Under the pieces are notes generated by a model. It was not told the origin of the DNA, did no database searches, and was given only the letters and a program-made list of their open reading frames with translations. Shown one piece after another: positions 25,666 through 34,746 of a DNA stretch of 46,193 nucleotides. The DNA lies in NCBI GenBank assembly GCA_013285855.1, contig JABDGW010000019.1, positions 1-46,193 on the forward strand. The letters are read 5' to 3'. This stretch comes from Bacteroidota bacterium. Its GTDB lineage: Bacteria; Bacteroidota; Bacteroidia; Chitinophagales; Chitinophagaceae. Position numbers and translations under genes: made by a program. Position 1 is the stretch's first letter, and each line of letters opens with the position of its first letter.

Positions 25666-26282
25666 GCTGATTTTTTTTGACGTTGCTGTTTATATTTTGA
25701 AATAAAGCCTATGCCTTTTTCAGTGCAAATGCCATGAAGAAAAAAATCCTTCATTTCATTTTCAAATTTATTAGGCTTGGTTTTTCCGGTTATTACTTCC
25801 TCATTGTGAAAAACGCCGGATATCATTTCAAGCTTAAGCCAGGTAATGATATTTACATCAATATCTTTTCTAAAAAGACCTTCTTTTATTCCTCTTACAA
25901 TATTTTCTTTTATAATGCTAAAAAGAAATTGCTTTTTAAATTTTTCAAATTCGGCAAAAACATTTGGATGAAAACGGTTAAGATCAAACAGTAAAGAGTG
26001 ATTTATATTACTAAAAATTTCCTGGGCAGAATCGCTGGAAAGATACTGTTCATGAATTGCATTTTCAGCAATGCCTCTAAAATATGTGCACTTCTTTTTA
26101 TTTTCGTCTGTTATGCCTTTAAATATATCTTTCACCAGAGCATCTTTATCAGCATAAAACTGGTAAATGGTTTTTTTTGATATGCCAAGCTGGCTTGCAA
26201 TTTCATCCATTGTAACGCTGCGAATGCCATAGCGCCAGAAAAGTTCTTCCGCTTTTTGTTGTATTCTTTCCTTCATATTCAT
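25662..26282 (-). CDS. TetR-family repressor of the efflux operon
   Basis: About 206 residues from the ATG at 26282; the ATG at 26276 is equally possible. The HTH is near the N-terminus: ERIQQKAEELFWRYGIRSVT, then MDEIASQLGISKKTIYQFYA and DKDALVKDIF. The rest is the helical ligand-binding domain. A longer reading from an ATG at 26339 would translate straight through a palindromic operator-like site and gives a non-conserved N-terminus, so I reject it. It is the first gene of the TetR-TolC-MFP-RND operon and probably represses it, with an exported compound as inducer. Confidence 0.9.
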   Translation of the reverse strand: MNMKERIQQKAEELFWRYGIRSVTMDEIASQLGISKKTIYQFYADKDALVKDIFKGITDENKKKCTYFRGIAENAIHEQYLSSDSAQEIFSNINHSLLFDLNRFHPNVFAEFEKFKKQFLFSIIKENIVRGIKEGLFRKDIDVNIITWLKLEMISGVFHNEEVITGKTKPNKFENEMKDFFLHGICTEKGIGFISKYKQQRQKKSA

Positions 26283-26308
26283 AAACTCTTTAAAGCGCGG
26301 CAAAACTA

Positions 26309-26338
26309 TGGAAACTTTTCTTGTAACAATAGTTTCCA
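26309..26338. promoter_or_regulatory. TetR-type operator of the efflux operon
   Basis: TGGAAACT (26309-26316) and AGTTTCCA (26331-26338) form a perfect 8-bp inverted repeat separated by 14 bp, 27 bp upstream of the chosen start of the TetR gene. Position and symmetry fit an autoregulatory TetR operator. Binding is inferred. Confidence 0.65.
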
Positions 26339-26444
26339 CAAACTTTTTTTGTTATTTCTTTTATGAACGGTTTTTCTATTGCTTTTCAGGTGAATTTTGC
26401 TGAATAAGTATTTTGCCGGCAATTAAAAAAATAAAAATACACAG

Positions 26445-27110
26445 ATGAAAAAGCTCTCCTATAATACCGAACATTTTAAACTCAAAAATGTTTTGCAGTA
26501 TTTTTTTCAGGGTATAATTATAATAGCGCCCATCGGCATTACGCTGTATGTGGTTATATGGCTGTTTAACCTGATTGATAATTTTCTTCCGGATATTTTA
26601 TACAATTTTTTTCCTAAATGGATGACGCACCCTGATGGCTCTTTGCGCACAATACCGGGGCTTGGATTTATTTTGGTTGTATTGATTGTAACGCTTATTG
26701 GATGGGTTTCATCTTCATTCATTGTTTCAAGAATTGTATCTGTACTTGATAAAGTGCTTGAACAAACGCCGGGCATAAAATATATTTATACTTCTGTAAA
26801 AGATTTTTTGGAAGCCTTTGGCGGCAACCGCAAAAAATTTGATAAACCTGTTTTAGTAAGCGTTGATGCAACAGATACCTGGCGCCTTGGCTTTATTACG
26901 CAAAATGATGTAACACAATTTGGCTTACCAGAACATGTGGCTGTATACGTTCCTCTTTCTTATGCGCTTACAGGCGTTGTATATTTTGTTCCAAAAGAAA
27001 AGATTAAACCTCTTACCAACATGAACAGTGCAGAAGTAATGAAATTTGTTATCTCCGGCGGCGTTACACAACTGGAGGAGAATACAGCGGAATTGAAAAT
27101 TCAAAAGTAA
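26445..27110 (+). CDS. DUF502 family membrane protein
   Basis: 221 residues. Two transmembrane helices (about 21-44 and 72-95) are followed by a soluble domain. The DUF502 hallmarks are clear: IIAPIGITLYVVIWLF, RTIPGLGFILVVLIVTLIGW, LEQTPGIKYIYTSVKDFLEA and the later FGLPEHVAVYVPLSYALTGV with VVYFVPKEKIKPLTNMNSAE. The family is widespread and its biochemical role is not established. It is divergent from the TetR gene and precedes serC by 122 bp, probably with its own promoter. Confidence 0.92.
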   Translation: MKKLSYNTEHFKLKNVLQYFFQGIIIIAPIGITLYVVIWLFNLIDNFLPDILYNFFPKWMTHPDGSLRTIPGLGFILVVLIVTLIGWVSSSFIVSRIVSVLDKVLEQTPGIKYIYTSVKDFLEAFGGNRKKFDKPVLVSVDATDTWRLGFITQNDVTQFGLPEHVAVYVPLSYALTGVVYFVPKEKIKPLTNMNSAEVMKFVISGGVTQLEENTAELKIQK

Positions 27111-27232
27111 AAAGATTAAGCGTGTTATAAATTTTGAATTTTTACTTTTTATTTAGTACCCATTAAAACCTGGTAACCATAAAAAAACATTGTTTTCAAA
27201 ACCCTTTACTTTGCAATCTTTGCAATAGTAAA

Positions 27233-28303
27233 ATGAAGATGTATAATTTTAATTCAGGCCCGGCAGTATTACCAGCAGCAGTATTGTATGAAGCTTCAGA
27301 AGCTGTGCTTAACTTCAATAATATCGGGCTATCTATTCTTGAAATTGGCCATCGCACAGATTGGTTTGTGAATGTTTTGGAAGAAGCAAAATCGCTGGTA
27401 AAAGAATTAATGCAGCTAGATGATTCGTACGAAGTATTGTATCTGCATGGCGGCGCTACTACGCAGTTTATGCAGGTGCCAATGAATTTATTGAATGAAG
27501 ATGAAACGGCATCTTATTGTGATAACGGCATTTGGGGAAGCAAAGCAATTAAAGAAGCAAAATTATTTGGGAATGTGCATATTGCATGCTCATCAAAAGA
27601 TCAGAATCATACTTATATTCCAAAAGAACTTTCTGTTCCGCAATATTCAAAATATCTTCATTACACAACCAACAATACAGTTGAAGGAACACAATGGCAT
27701 TTTATTCCTGAAGCCAATGTGCCTTTGGTTGCAGATATGAGCAGCGATATTTTCAGCCGTGAAATTCCATTCTCTAAATTTTCTCTGATATATGCAGGCG
27801 CACAAAAAAATGCAGGCGCAGCTGGTGTAACCATTGTTGTAATAAAGAAAGATATTTTAGGAAAAGTAAAAAGACAGATACCAACCATATTGGATTATCG
27901 TACTCACATTGAAGCAAAATCTTTATTAAATACACCGCCCGTTTTTGCTATTTATGTAAGCATGCTTACACTAAGATGGATAAAAAAAGAAGGCGGGTTA
28001 AGAGAGATGGAAAAAAGAACAAATGAACGAGCTGATCTGTTTTATGAAACATTGGATTCTCTAAATTTATTTGAAGGAAAGGTAGATAAGCAAGACAGAA
28101 GTTTGATGAACGCAACCTTCACCACAAAAAACCCGGGACATGAAAAATTGTTTTTGGATGAATGCAAACAAAACGGAATGGTTGGCATAAAAGGGCATCG
28201 CAGTGTAGGAGGCTTACGTGTTTCAATGTACAATGCTTTGCCCTTAAGCAGTGTACAGGCTTTGTGTGACCTGATGAAAGATTTTGATGAGAAGCATGGC
28301 TGA
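27233..28303 (+). CDS. serC: Phosphoserine aminotransferase
   Basis: 356 residues, normal length. It catalyses the PLP-dependent transamination of 3-phosphohydroxypyruvate with glutamate to give phosphoserine, the second step of serine synthesis. The N-terminal YNFNSGPAVLPAAVL, the substrate loop LSILEIGHRTDWF, the LHGGATTQFMQVPMNLL block and the PLP lysine in YAGAQKNAGAAG (K192) are all present, with SVGGLRVSMYNALP at the C-terminus. Either Met1 or Met3 could be the start. A TTTG-rich stretch with AATCTTTG just upstream resembles the Bacteroidota -7 box. A toxin-antitoxin pair follows before the DUF1015 gene, its usual companion in this phylum. Confidence 0.95.
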   Translation: MKMYNFNSGPAVLPAAVLYEASEAVLNFNNIGLSILEIGHRTDWFVNVLEEAKSLVKELMQLDDSYEVLYLHGGATTQFMQVPMNLLNEDETASYCDNGIWGSKAIKEAKLFGNVHIACSSKDQNHTYIPKELSVPQYSKYLHYTTNNTVEGTQWHFIPEANVPLVADMSSDIFSREIPFSKFSLIYAGAQKNAGAAGVTIVVIKKDILGKVKRQIPTILDYRTHIEAKSLLNTPPVFAIYVSMLTLRWIKKEGGLREMEKRTNERADLFYETLDSLNLFEGKVDKQDRSLMNATFTTKNPGHEKLFLDECKQNGMVGIKGHRSVGGLRVSMYNALPLSSVQALCDLMKDFDEKHG

Positions 28304-28333
28304 TAATAATATTTAACTTTGAAAGAAAATTAT

Positions 28334-28576
28334 ATGGACATTCTTCTTGATAGAATTACAGTTGATAAAAACATTTTAGATGGCAAACCTTGCATAAGAG
28401 GCAAACGCATTTCTGTGCAAACTATTCTTGAATTTTTAAGCGCAGGCGAATCGCATGATGAGATTCTTCATCAATACCCTTCACTTGAAGAAAAAGATAT
28501 TCAGGCATGTTTAAAATTTGCAGCAAAAATTTCCGGGTTGCAACACACTATTCAATCCATTGCAGAAAATGCCTAA
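28334..28576 (+). CDS. DUF433 antitoxin
   Basis: 80 residues from the ATG at 28334; an in-frame TTG 15 bp earlier is less likely because MDILLDRITVDKN matches the usual start. The DUF433 pattern is clear: ITVDKNILDGKPCIRGKRIS, VQTILEFLSAGESHDEILHQ, YPSLEEKDIQACLKFA. DUF433 proteins are small wHTH antitoxins paired with DUF5615 PIN-like toxins. The stop overlaps the toxin start by 8 bases (ATGCCTAA), so the two are coupled. It probably binds its own promoter with the toxin. Confidence 0.9.
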   Translation: MDILLDRITVDKNILDGKPCIRGKRISVQTILEFLSAGESHDEILHQYPSLEEKDIQACLKFAAKISGLQHTIQSIAENA

Positions 28577-28910
28577 GTATTTGATTGATGTTAACCTGCC
28601 ATATTATTTTTCTTTATGGAATACAAAAGATTTCATTCATCAAAAAGATATAAATGATATGGCGTCAGACGATGAAATTTGGAATTATGCCAAACAAAAC
28701 GGATTAACGATTATTACTAAAGACAAAGATTTTTCTTTAATGCAAATTATGCTTGGGGCTCCTCCTAAAGTCGTTCAAATAAAATTCGGTAATGTCAGGA
28801 TGAAAACTTTTTTTGAAATATTATCTGGTTGTTGGAATGATGTAGAACTTCTTATCGAAAAAAATAATCTTGTAAATATTTATAAAAACAAAATTGAGGC
28901 TATAGTATAA
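28569..28910 (+). CDS. DUF5615 PIN-like toxin
   Basis: 113 residues from the ATG at 28569, which overlaps the end of the antitoxin gene by 8 bases. An upstream in-frame ATG at 28518 is rejected because the domain starts with MPKYLIDVNLPYY. The PIN-like motifs are the first acidic residue in LIDVNLP, the second in ASDDEIWNYAKQNGLTIITK and the third in DKDFS. DUF5615 proteins are predicted Mut7-C/PIN-type ribonucleases that pair with DUF433 antitoxins. The pair lies between serC and a DUF1015 gene, with only 4 bp before the latter, so it looks like an insertion into a biosynthetic operon. Confidence 0.88.
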   Translation: MPKYLIDVNLPYYFSLWNTKDFIHQKDINDMASDDEIWNYAKQNGLTIITKDKDFSLMQIMLGAPPKVVQIKFGNVRMKTFFEILSGCWNDVELLIEKNNLVNIYKNKIEAIV

Positions 28911-28914
28911 TTCA

Positions 28915-30144
28915 ATGTCAATAATAAAACCATTTAAAGCTTTAAGACCGCAGGCGCAATTTGCAAAACAGGTTGCCAGCAAACCGTATGATGTATTAAC
29001 CAGTGCTGAAGCCAAGATAGAAGCACAGGGAAACCCAAGTTCATTTTTGCATATTACAAAAAGTGAAATTGACCTTTCGGAGAATATTGATGTGCACAGT
29101 GATGAAGTATACAAAACAGCAAAGGAAAATTTAACCGCTTTTATAAAACGGGATATTTTATTTTCTGAAAATAAAGAATGCTTTTACATCTACCGCTTAA
29201 CTATGAATGGCAAAAGTCAAACGGGTTTGGTGGCATTAAGCAGTATTGATGACTATGAAAACAACATCATAAAAAAACATGAATTAACAAGGCCTGATAA
29301 AGAACTTGACCGCATCAATCATATAAAAACCACCGGCGCACAAACCGGGAATGTTTTTCTTGCTTACCGGGATAATAACAAGCTTGATGCTATAATTGAA
29401 AAATGGACCAGCAAAAAAAATCCGGTGTATGATTTTATTGCTGATGATACTGTAGCACACACTTTATGGATAGTGAACGATGATAAAACCATTAAAGAAA
29501 TTTCAGAGATTTTTCAATCACAGGTTGATTGTACTTATATTGCTGATGGCCATCACCGCGCTGCTTCTGCCGCCAAAGTAAGGCAGGCTTTAAACAATAA
29601 AACAGAATCAGCTGATTATTTTCTTACTACATTATTTCCCGCCGGTCAATTGCAAATACTCGATTACAACCGTATAATAAAAACATTGAATGGTTTAAGC
29701 GAAATGGATTTTTTAAATTCTTTGCAACATGATTTTATTATTGAAGAACAATCATCAGCATACAAACCTGAACAGCCGCATACATTTGGTTTATACCTTA
29801 ATAATAAATGGTATAAGCTTACCTCAAAAGAAGGAACATTTTCAGAAGACCCGATTGGCGTGCTGGATATAACCATTCTTCAAAACAATATTCTTTCAAA
29901 ACATTTGAATATCCACGATCAGAGAACAGATAAAAATATTGATTTTGTTGGCGGCATTCGGGGATTGGCAGAATTAGAAAAAAGAGTTGACGGCGGTGAA
30001 TATGTAATGGCTTTCAGTTTGTTTCCTGTAAGTATTGAACAATTATTTGCTATTGCAGACAGCGGCAACATCATGCCTCCAAAAAGCACCTGGTTTGAAC
30101 CTAAATTAAGAGATGGATTGTTGACGCATCTTATCTATGAATAA
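28915..30144 (+). CDS. DUF1015 domain protein
   Basis: 409 residues. The DUF1015 pattern is strong: IIKPFKALRPQAQFAKQVAS, KPYDVLTSAEA, FLHITKSEIDL, RINHIKTTGAQTGNVFLAYR, and the most conserved CTYIADGHHRAASAAKVRQA. The C-terminal DFVGGIRGLAELEKRVD and MPPKSTWFEPKLRDGLLTHL blocks are present. The protein is often encoded beside serC and serA in this phylum and is thought to be linked to serine or phosphoester metabolism, but its activity is not established. Its ATG lies 4 bp after the toxin stop, so it is probably co-transcribed with the toxin-antitoxin pair. Confidence 0.9.
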   Translation: MSIIKPFKALRPQAQFAKQVASKPYDVLTSAEAKIEAQGNPSSFLHITKSEIDLSENIDVHSDEVYKTAKENLTAFIKRDILFSENKECFYIYRLTMNGKSQTGLVALSSIDDYENNIIKKHELTRPDKELDRINHIKTTGAQTGNVFLAYRDNNKLDAIIEKWTSKKNPVYDFIADDTVAHTLWIVNDDKTIKEISEIFQSQVDCTYIADGHHRAASAAKVRQALNNKTESADYFLTTLFPAGQLQILDYNRIIKTLNGLSEMDFLNSLQHDFIIEEQSSAYKPEQPHTFGLYLNNKWYKLTSKEGTFSEDPIGVLDITILQNNILSKHLNIHDQRTDKNIDFVGGIRGLAELEKRVDGGEYVMAFSLFPVSIEQLFAIADSGNIMPPKSTWFEPKLRDGLLTHLIYE

Positions 30145-30233
30145 ATTTTAACGTGCAACTTTTAATAAAGGCATGATATTTTTATGGCAAGATAATTCAA
30201 TAAAAATCTCATTCTTACAATAAAGCATCAGCG

Positions 30234-31247
30234 ATGAAAAAGATTTTTCTTTTAATCATTTTACAATATACAAACCAACTGGTGTTTGCCCAGCAAACAG
30301 TTGAAGCAATACGCAAACAGGCAATGACCTCTGCACAGCAACAGGATTTTACAAACGCTATACAAACACTTCAGCAAGGTTTGCAACAATACCCTGATAA
30401 TCTCGACCTGTTAAAAGATGAAGCTTACATTGCCTATCTCGGCAGAGATTACCAGCATTCAATGCAGGTAGGAAAAACAATTACAGAAAGAGAGGATGCA
30501 GATGTGCAGAGTTACCAGATACTCGGGCTTACATACAAGGCAATTGCCGATTATAAAGAAGCAGATAAATTATATAAAACAGCTTTAAAAAAATTCCCGA
30601 AAAGCGGCGTCTTATACAGTGAATATGGAGATATGCTCGCGCAATACGATAATAAGCATGGAGCTGTTATACAATGGGAAAAAGGCATTGAAGCAGAAGC
30701 CAATTACAGCAGCAATTATTATTATGCAGCAAAATATTATGCTGATGAAAATAATATTTTCTGGAGCTGCATTTACGGTGAAATTTTCGTGAATATGGAA
30801 AGCCTTACAAAGCGCACTGAAGAAATAAAAACATTGCTTCTGAGTAATTATAAAAACGTGTTGAGCAAACAATCTAATATTGAAGTTTTAAAAAGCAGCG
30901 GAACAGATTTTGAAAAAGCAGTTGCTGCTTCTATGTCTGCAGCAATGGAAACAGAAACCGGAGATGTCTCTCCGGAAATGATCACTGCTTTTCGTGCAAG
31001 ATTTTTATTGAACTGGAGCAATACAAATGCTCATGCTTATCCATATCGTTTGTTTGATTTTCATCTCCAGTTGCTGCGCGATGGTTTATTTGACGCTTAC
31101 AACCAATGGCTTTTTGGTACAACCATCAACAAAAACAAATACGACAACTGGGTATACACGCACGATGAAGAAATGCAAAACTTCACGCAGTTTCAGCATA
31201 ATGTATTATTTAAAATGCCCGCCGAACAATATTACGGCCATAATTAA
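30234..31247 (+). CDS. Exported TPR-repeat protein
   Basis: 337 residues. A signal peptide ends around LVFAQQ. Tetratricopeptide-like repeats occupy about 25-165, for example NAIQTLQQGLQQYPDNLDLL, SYQILGLTYKAIADYKEADK and LYKTALKKFPKSGVLYSEYG. The C-terminal half is helical with conserved-looking aromatic residues (LFDAYNQWLFGTTINKNKYD). I do not recognise a named family beyond TPR. It is probably periplasmic and mediates protein-protein contacts. It lies 89 bp after the DUF1015 gene and may have its own promoter. Confidence 0.82.
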   Translation: MKKIFLLIILQYTNQLVFAQQTVEAIRKQAMTSAQQQDFTNAIQTLQQGLQQYPDNLDLLKDEAYIAYLGRDYQHSMQVGKTITEREDADVQSYQILGLTYKAIADYKEADKLYKTALKKFPKSGVLYSEYGDMLAQYDNKHGAVIQWEKGIEAEANYSSNYYYAAKYYADENNIFWSCIYGEIFVNMESLTKRTEEIKTLLLSNYKNVLSKQSNIEVLKSSGTDFEKAVAASMSAAMETETGDVSPEMITAFRARFLLNWSNTNAHAYPYRLFDFHLQLLRDGLFDAYNQWLFGTTINKNKYDNWVYTHDEEMQNFTQFQHNVLFKMPAEQYYGHN

Positions 31248-31274
31248 TTAACACGTTGCATTCCTTCAAATAAA

Positions 31275-31300
31275 TAAAAAGCCACGCAACATGCGTGGCT
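31275..31300 (-). terminator. Rho-independent terminator of the outer-membrane beta-barrel gene
   Basis: On the minus strand AGCCACGC pairs with GCGTGGCT around a 5-nt loop, followed by TTTTTATTTATTTG. On the plus strand no T run follows, so it serves the minus-strand gene ending at 31330. Confidence 0.8.
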
Positions 31301-31329
31301 GTACAGAGAACCTTGAGACAAAAAAATTT

Positions 31330-33939
31330 TTATCTTGTTCCGCCCATTTGTGATGCATCCTGCAAACCTTGTCCCTGGTTTTTGTTTTGACGTTTAAACA
31401 AGGATATATCCATCTTACCAAAACGATAAGAGAAATTAAGGCGCACCAACTGCGGATTATTCAACCTATAATAATCCTGGTAAAAATTATTGGCAAATGA
31501 TATTTGTTCGTTTGCGCCGGTTTTGAAAATATCGTTAACGCTAAGTGTAAGAGCGCCTGCCTGGTTTTTAAAGAAGGTTTTCTTTATTGCAACATCTGTA
31601 GTCCAGTATGGCAGAATATAGCCTTGTGAAGAAGATTGTGCAGATTGCGGTGGCCCAAACATTTGTTTATTTTGATTAACGGGTAAATTTGTTTTGCTCT
31701 GATAATTTGCTGAAAGCTGTATAGTAAAATTGGCAGGCAGTTTAAAGTTATTATTCCATTTGCCAAACCAGCTTAATAAAGCATCCTGTGATGGCGTATT
31801 AAGGTTGTCTGTGTTAATCTTTGATTTATACAAATTCAGGTTCAGATTAAAATCCCACCATTTTGTTACATAGTTTACTGATGTTAATTCTGCACCATAG
31901 GAATAGGCAGAATTTGCGTTTACATAAGTATTAATATTTTCAACTTTTTGAGTTATAGGATTGCGTTCCTGACTCAGAAAACTTGTTATAAGATCTGTTG
32001 TGTGTTTATAATAAAGCGAGGCAAGGAAAGAATTGTTTTTGCCATACGTTTTGCTGTAAGAAACTTCAAATGAGTTTGTAAATTCCGGGACAAGATCAGG
32101 ATTACCGCGTGTTATGTTTAAACTATCGCTGCGATCTGTATAGGGAATTAACTGGAAGAAGTTAGGCCTGTTTATGCGCCTTGAAAAATTTGCCTGAAAC
32201 TCCTGCCTGTTTTGCAATTTATAACTTAAGAATACTGAAGGAAATAAACTTATGGGATAATTATGCGTAAAATTGCCGGTATCATTCAACACGCCGGTAT
32301 AATTGCTGCTTTCTGCGCGTAAGCCAACTTCGTATCCAAAATTTTTAATAGAGCTTGTTATTGTTGCATACCCGGCATATACATTACTAGTATTATGATA
32401 TGCTATTTCTGTACCTAGCTTTTTACTCGCTTCATCACCAATAATATCATAGGTTTGATTATTGTTTGAAGTCTTATTCATTTGTGCTCTTAAACCTGCT
32501 TCCAGTTTTGTATTTTTTGTAAGCGGGTTTGCATAATCTGTTTGAATAGTAAGAAACTGGTTTGAGCCGTCAGAAAGTTGTTCCTGCGTGCTTGAACCTA
32601 AAAAGTTGCCATTCTCATCATAATTATTATTTAAATAAGTTTGAGAGCCGCTGTTCTTTCCTGAAAAATAGTTTCCATCTGCTGTAAGCTGTTCTCCGTC
32701 TTTTGTAAAGTTGTGCACCATACCTGCCTGTATACCGGTTGCATTAAAAATCCTGTTGCTGTTTGATGTACGGGTACCAATAAAATGTAAAGCAGAATCA
32801 TTAAAAATACTATCTGTTGTTATATCACTTACAGTGGTTGGTTTAAATTCTCCATGCACTCTTATGCCAGCCAATGAAAGTGTTGTTCTGTTGGTTACAA
32901 AGTAATCCAGGCCCAACCTGCCAAACATAAATGCACCATTATTTTTAGATTCAGTATTTTGAAAGCTATGCACATCTTTTAAATTCAAAGTATCGTAGTG
33001 ATATAACTGGTCAGTAGTGCCTTTTGTAAGATTTTTTCTATCATTTATCATCACAGCGGCCGTTAAATTTATTTTACCCTGCCGTACTGCAAAGTTGCCG
33101 CCTACATTATAGCCGCCTCTGCTATCAACACCTGTCATTAAGTTTCCGTTATAACCGGTCTTCTTATTTTTCTTTAAAATGATATTTAAAATACCTGCGT
33201 TACCGCCGCTTGCATCAAATTTTGCAGAAGGGTTTGTAATTACTTCCACGCTTTGAATAGCATCAGCAGGAATCTGGTCAAGCGTTAATGTTGTTGGTCG
33301 GCCATCAATGTAAATTTGAGGAGTTGCATTACGCAGCTTTACATTACCATCTATATCAACCTGCACAGATGGAACATTCTTCATTACATCAACAGCAGTT
33401 CCGCCGCTGCTTACAATGTTTTTATCAACATTGAATGTTTTCTTATCTATATCCATTTTAAGCCCGGCCGCAGTTGTGGTAACTGTTACAGATTGCAGCG
33501 TGTTTACATCAGTGTGCAGTTTTATGTTGCCAAGATCTTTATCAAGTGCACTCATCATACTCCCCATTTGGTTACCTGAAGCATTATTGCCGGCAGGTGC
33601 TTTGGGTTGAAAGCTTATTTTTTCTTCATAAGGTTTATAACCAATAGCAGAAATTTTCATTGTTATGCCAAATAAAGGCAGGTCGCTAAAATCAAAATCA
33701 CCATTTGCTTCCGTAGTGGCGCCTTTAAAAAGAATTTGTTTCATCTTTTTAGTACTGCTGTCAAATTTATTTTGAAGCAAAACAATTGAAGCCTGTGGAA
33801 CAGGTTTATCTGTACTGTCAACTACTTTACCATATATATGGCCGATGCTGGGAGGTTGTTTGCCATTGCCTCCGGGAACCTGTGCATATAAATTTGCTGT
33901 AAAAATTAAAGCGGCTGCTGCGAGTAAAATATTTTTCAT
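31330..33939 (-). CDS. Outer-membrane beta-barrel protein with CarboxypepD_reg-like domain
   Basis: 869 residues. A signal peptide ends at LYAQ. Residues about 33-105 are a CarboxypepD_reg-like domain (IYGKVVDSTDKPVPQASIVL). The plug-like region follows with DVMKNVPSVQVDIDGNVKLR, NATPQIYIDGRPTTLT and IQSVEVITNPSAKFDASGGN. The barrel is of the OMP_b-brl_3 type (SRRINRPNFFQLIPYTDRSD). It lacks an obvious TonB box. The C-terminal tail after the last barrel strand (FKRQNKNQGQGLQDASQMGG) is polar. It could be an import receptor or a surface structure protein; no partner SusD gene is present. The LytS/LytTR pair lies directly upstream in the same direction. Confidence 0.87.
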   Translation of the reverse strand: MKNILLAAAALIFTANLYAQVPGGNGKQPPSIGHIYGKVVDSTDKPVPQASIVLLQNKFDSSTKKMKQILFKGATTEANGDFDFSDLPLFGITMKISAIGYKPYEEKISFQPKAPAGNNASGNQMGSMMSALDKDLGNIKLHTDVNTLQSVTVTTTAAGLKMDIDKKTFNVDKNIVSSGGTAVDVMKNVPSVQVDIDGNVKLRNATPQIYIDGRPTTLTLDQIPADAIQSVEVITNPSAKFDASGGNAGILNIILKKNKKTGYNGNLMTGVDSRGGYNVGGNFAVRQGKINLTAAVMINDRKNLTKGTTDQLYHYDTLNLKDVHSFQNTESKNNGAFMFGRLGLDYFVTNRTTLSLAGIRVHGEFKPTTVSDITTDSIFNDSALHFIGTRTSNSNRIFNATGIQAGMVHNFTKDGEQLTADGNYFSGKNSGSQTYLNNNYDENGNFLGSSTQEQLSDGSNQFLTIQTDYANPLTKNTKLEAGLRAQMNKTSNNNQTYDIIGDEASKKLGTEIAYHNTSNVYAGYATITSSIKNFGYEVGLRAESSNYTGVLNDTGNFTHNYPISLFPSVFLSYKLQNRQEFQANFSRRINRPNFFQLIPYTDRSDSLNITRGNPDLVPEFTNSFEVSYSKTYGKNNSFLASLYYKHTTDLITSFLSQERNPITQKVENINTYVNANSAYSYGAELTSVNYVTKWWDFNLNLNLYKSKINTDNLNTPSQDALLSWFGKWNNNFKLPANFTIQLSANYQSKTNLPVNQNKQMFGPPQSAQSSSQGYILPYWTTDVAIKKTFFKNQAGALTLSVNDIFKTGANEQISFANNFYQDYYRLNNPQLVRLNFSYRFGKMDISLFKRQNKNQGQGLQDASQMGGTR

Positions 33940-34047
33940 AACTAATATAAATCAGAAGCAAAAATATTCTACAACTTAAAGACCATTTTTCAAATGAGAC
34001 AAGCGGATAAAAAAATGCGACGAAAGGAACAGGAAGTAAAAGCAATG

Positions 34048-34746
34048 TTAATACTTGCCTGTAATAGCAGCTATTGCCTCTTTATAATTGTCGCCAACAG
34101 GAATTTCAATTTCATTAATAAACACACTATTCTTTCTAACCGAAGTAATGTAATTTTTTGAAACGATAAAAGATTTCTGAACGCGGATAAACATGCTTTC
34201 AGGCAACTGTTCTTCAATTGATTTCATTGTCATGCGCGCAACAAGAGGTTTGTTAGAGCTTTTTAAATGGATCTTTAAATAATCTTTTAATCCTTCAATC
34301 CACATAATATCTGCAAACACTATTTTTATAAGACTGTAATCAGCATTGATAAAAAAATAGGAAGCAGGTTCTGTTTCTTTTCTTGTTTTAAGCTGGTGAA
34401 GTTCCCATGCTTTATTACATGCCTTAATGAACCGCTCAAGCGGTACGGGTTTTACCAGGTAATCAATCACATTAAGGTCATAACCTTCCAGCGAATACTT
34501 TTCGTAAGCTGTAATAAGAATAAACATGGGTTTTGCCGTAATTGTTTTTATAAATTGCAAACCAGTTAAGCCCGGCATTTGTATATCAAGAAAGATAAGA
34601 TCGATATTTTCATGCTGTAAAATCTTCATTGCTTCAATAGGGTTGCTGCAGGCGGCGGCCAGTTTTAAAAAAGGAACTTTGCTTATATTATCTTCAAGTA
34701 ATTCCAGCGCAAGTGGCTCATCATCTATAGCAATACAATTAAGCAT
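34048..34746 (-). CDS. LytTR-family response regulator
   Basis: 232 residues. The receiver domain has D8/D9 (AIDDEPLALE), the phospho-acceptor D54 in IFLDIQMPGLTG, and K99 in DYLVKP. The LytTR DNA-binding domain follows from about residue 130 with DIMWIEGLKDYLKIHL and FIRVQKSFIVSKNYI. It is activated by the kinase encoded immediately upstream; the start codon shares one base with the kinase stop (TAATG), so the two are translationally coupled. The target may be the outer-membrane protein gene just downstream. Confidence 0.94.
   Translation of the reverse strand: MLNCIAIDDEPLALELLEDNISKVPFLKLAAACSNPIEAMKILQHENIDLIFLDIQMPGLTGLQFIKTITAKPMFILITAYEKYSLEGYDLNVIDYLVKPVPLERFIKACNKAWELHQLKTRKETEPASYFFINADYSLIKIVFADIMWIEGLKDYLKIHLKSSNKPLVARMTMKSIEEQLPESMFIRVQKSFIVSKNYITSVRKNSVFINEIEIPVGDNYKEAIAAITGKY

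Noticed and set aside
26283-26339. Longer N-terminus of the TetR repressor
   Set aside because: Translation would run through a palindromic operator-like site and the added residues do not match the TetR family start.
27111-27160. A/T-rich possible terminator after the DUF502 gene
   Set aside because: The A and T runs do not pair in a consistent stem with a G+C core.
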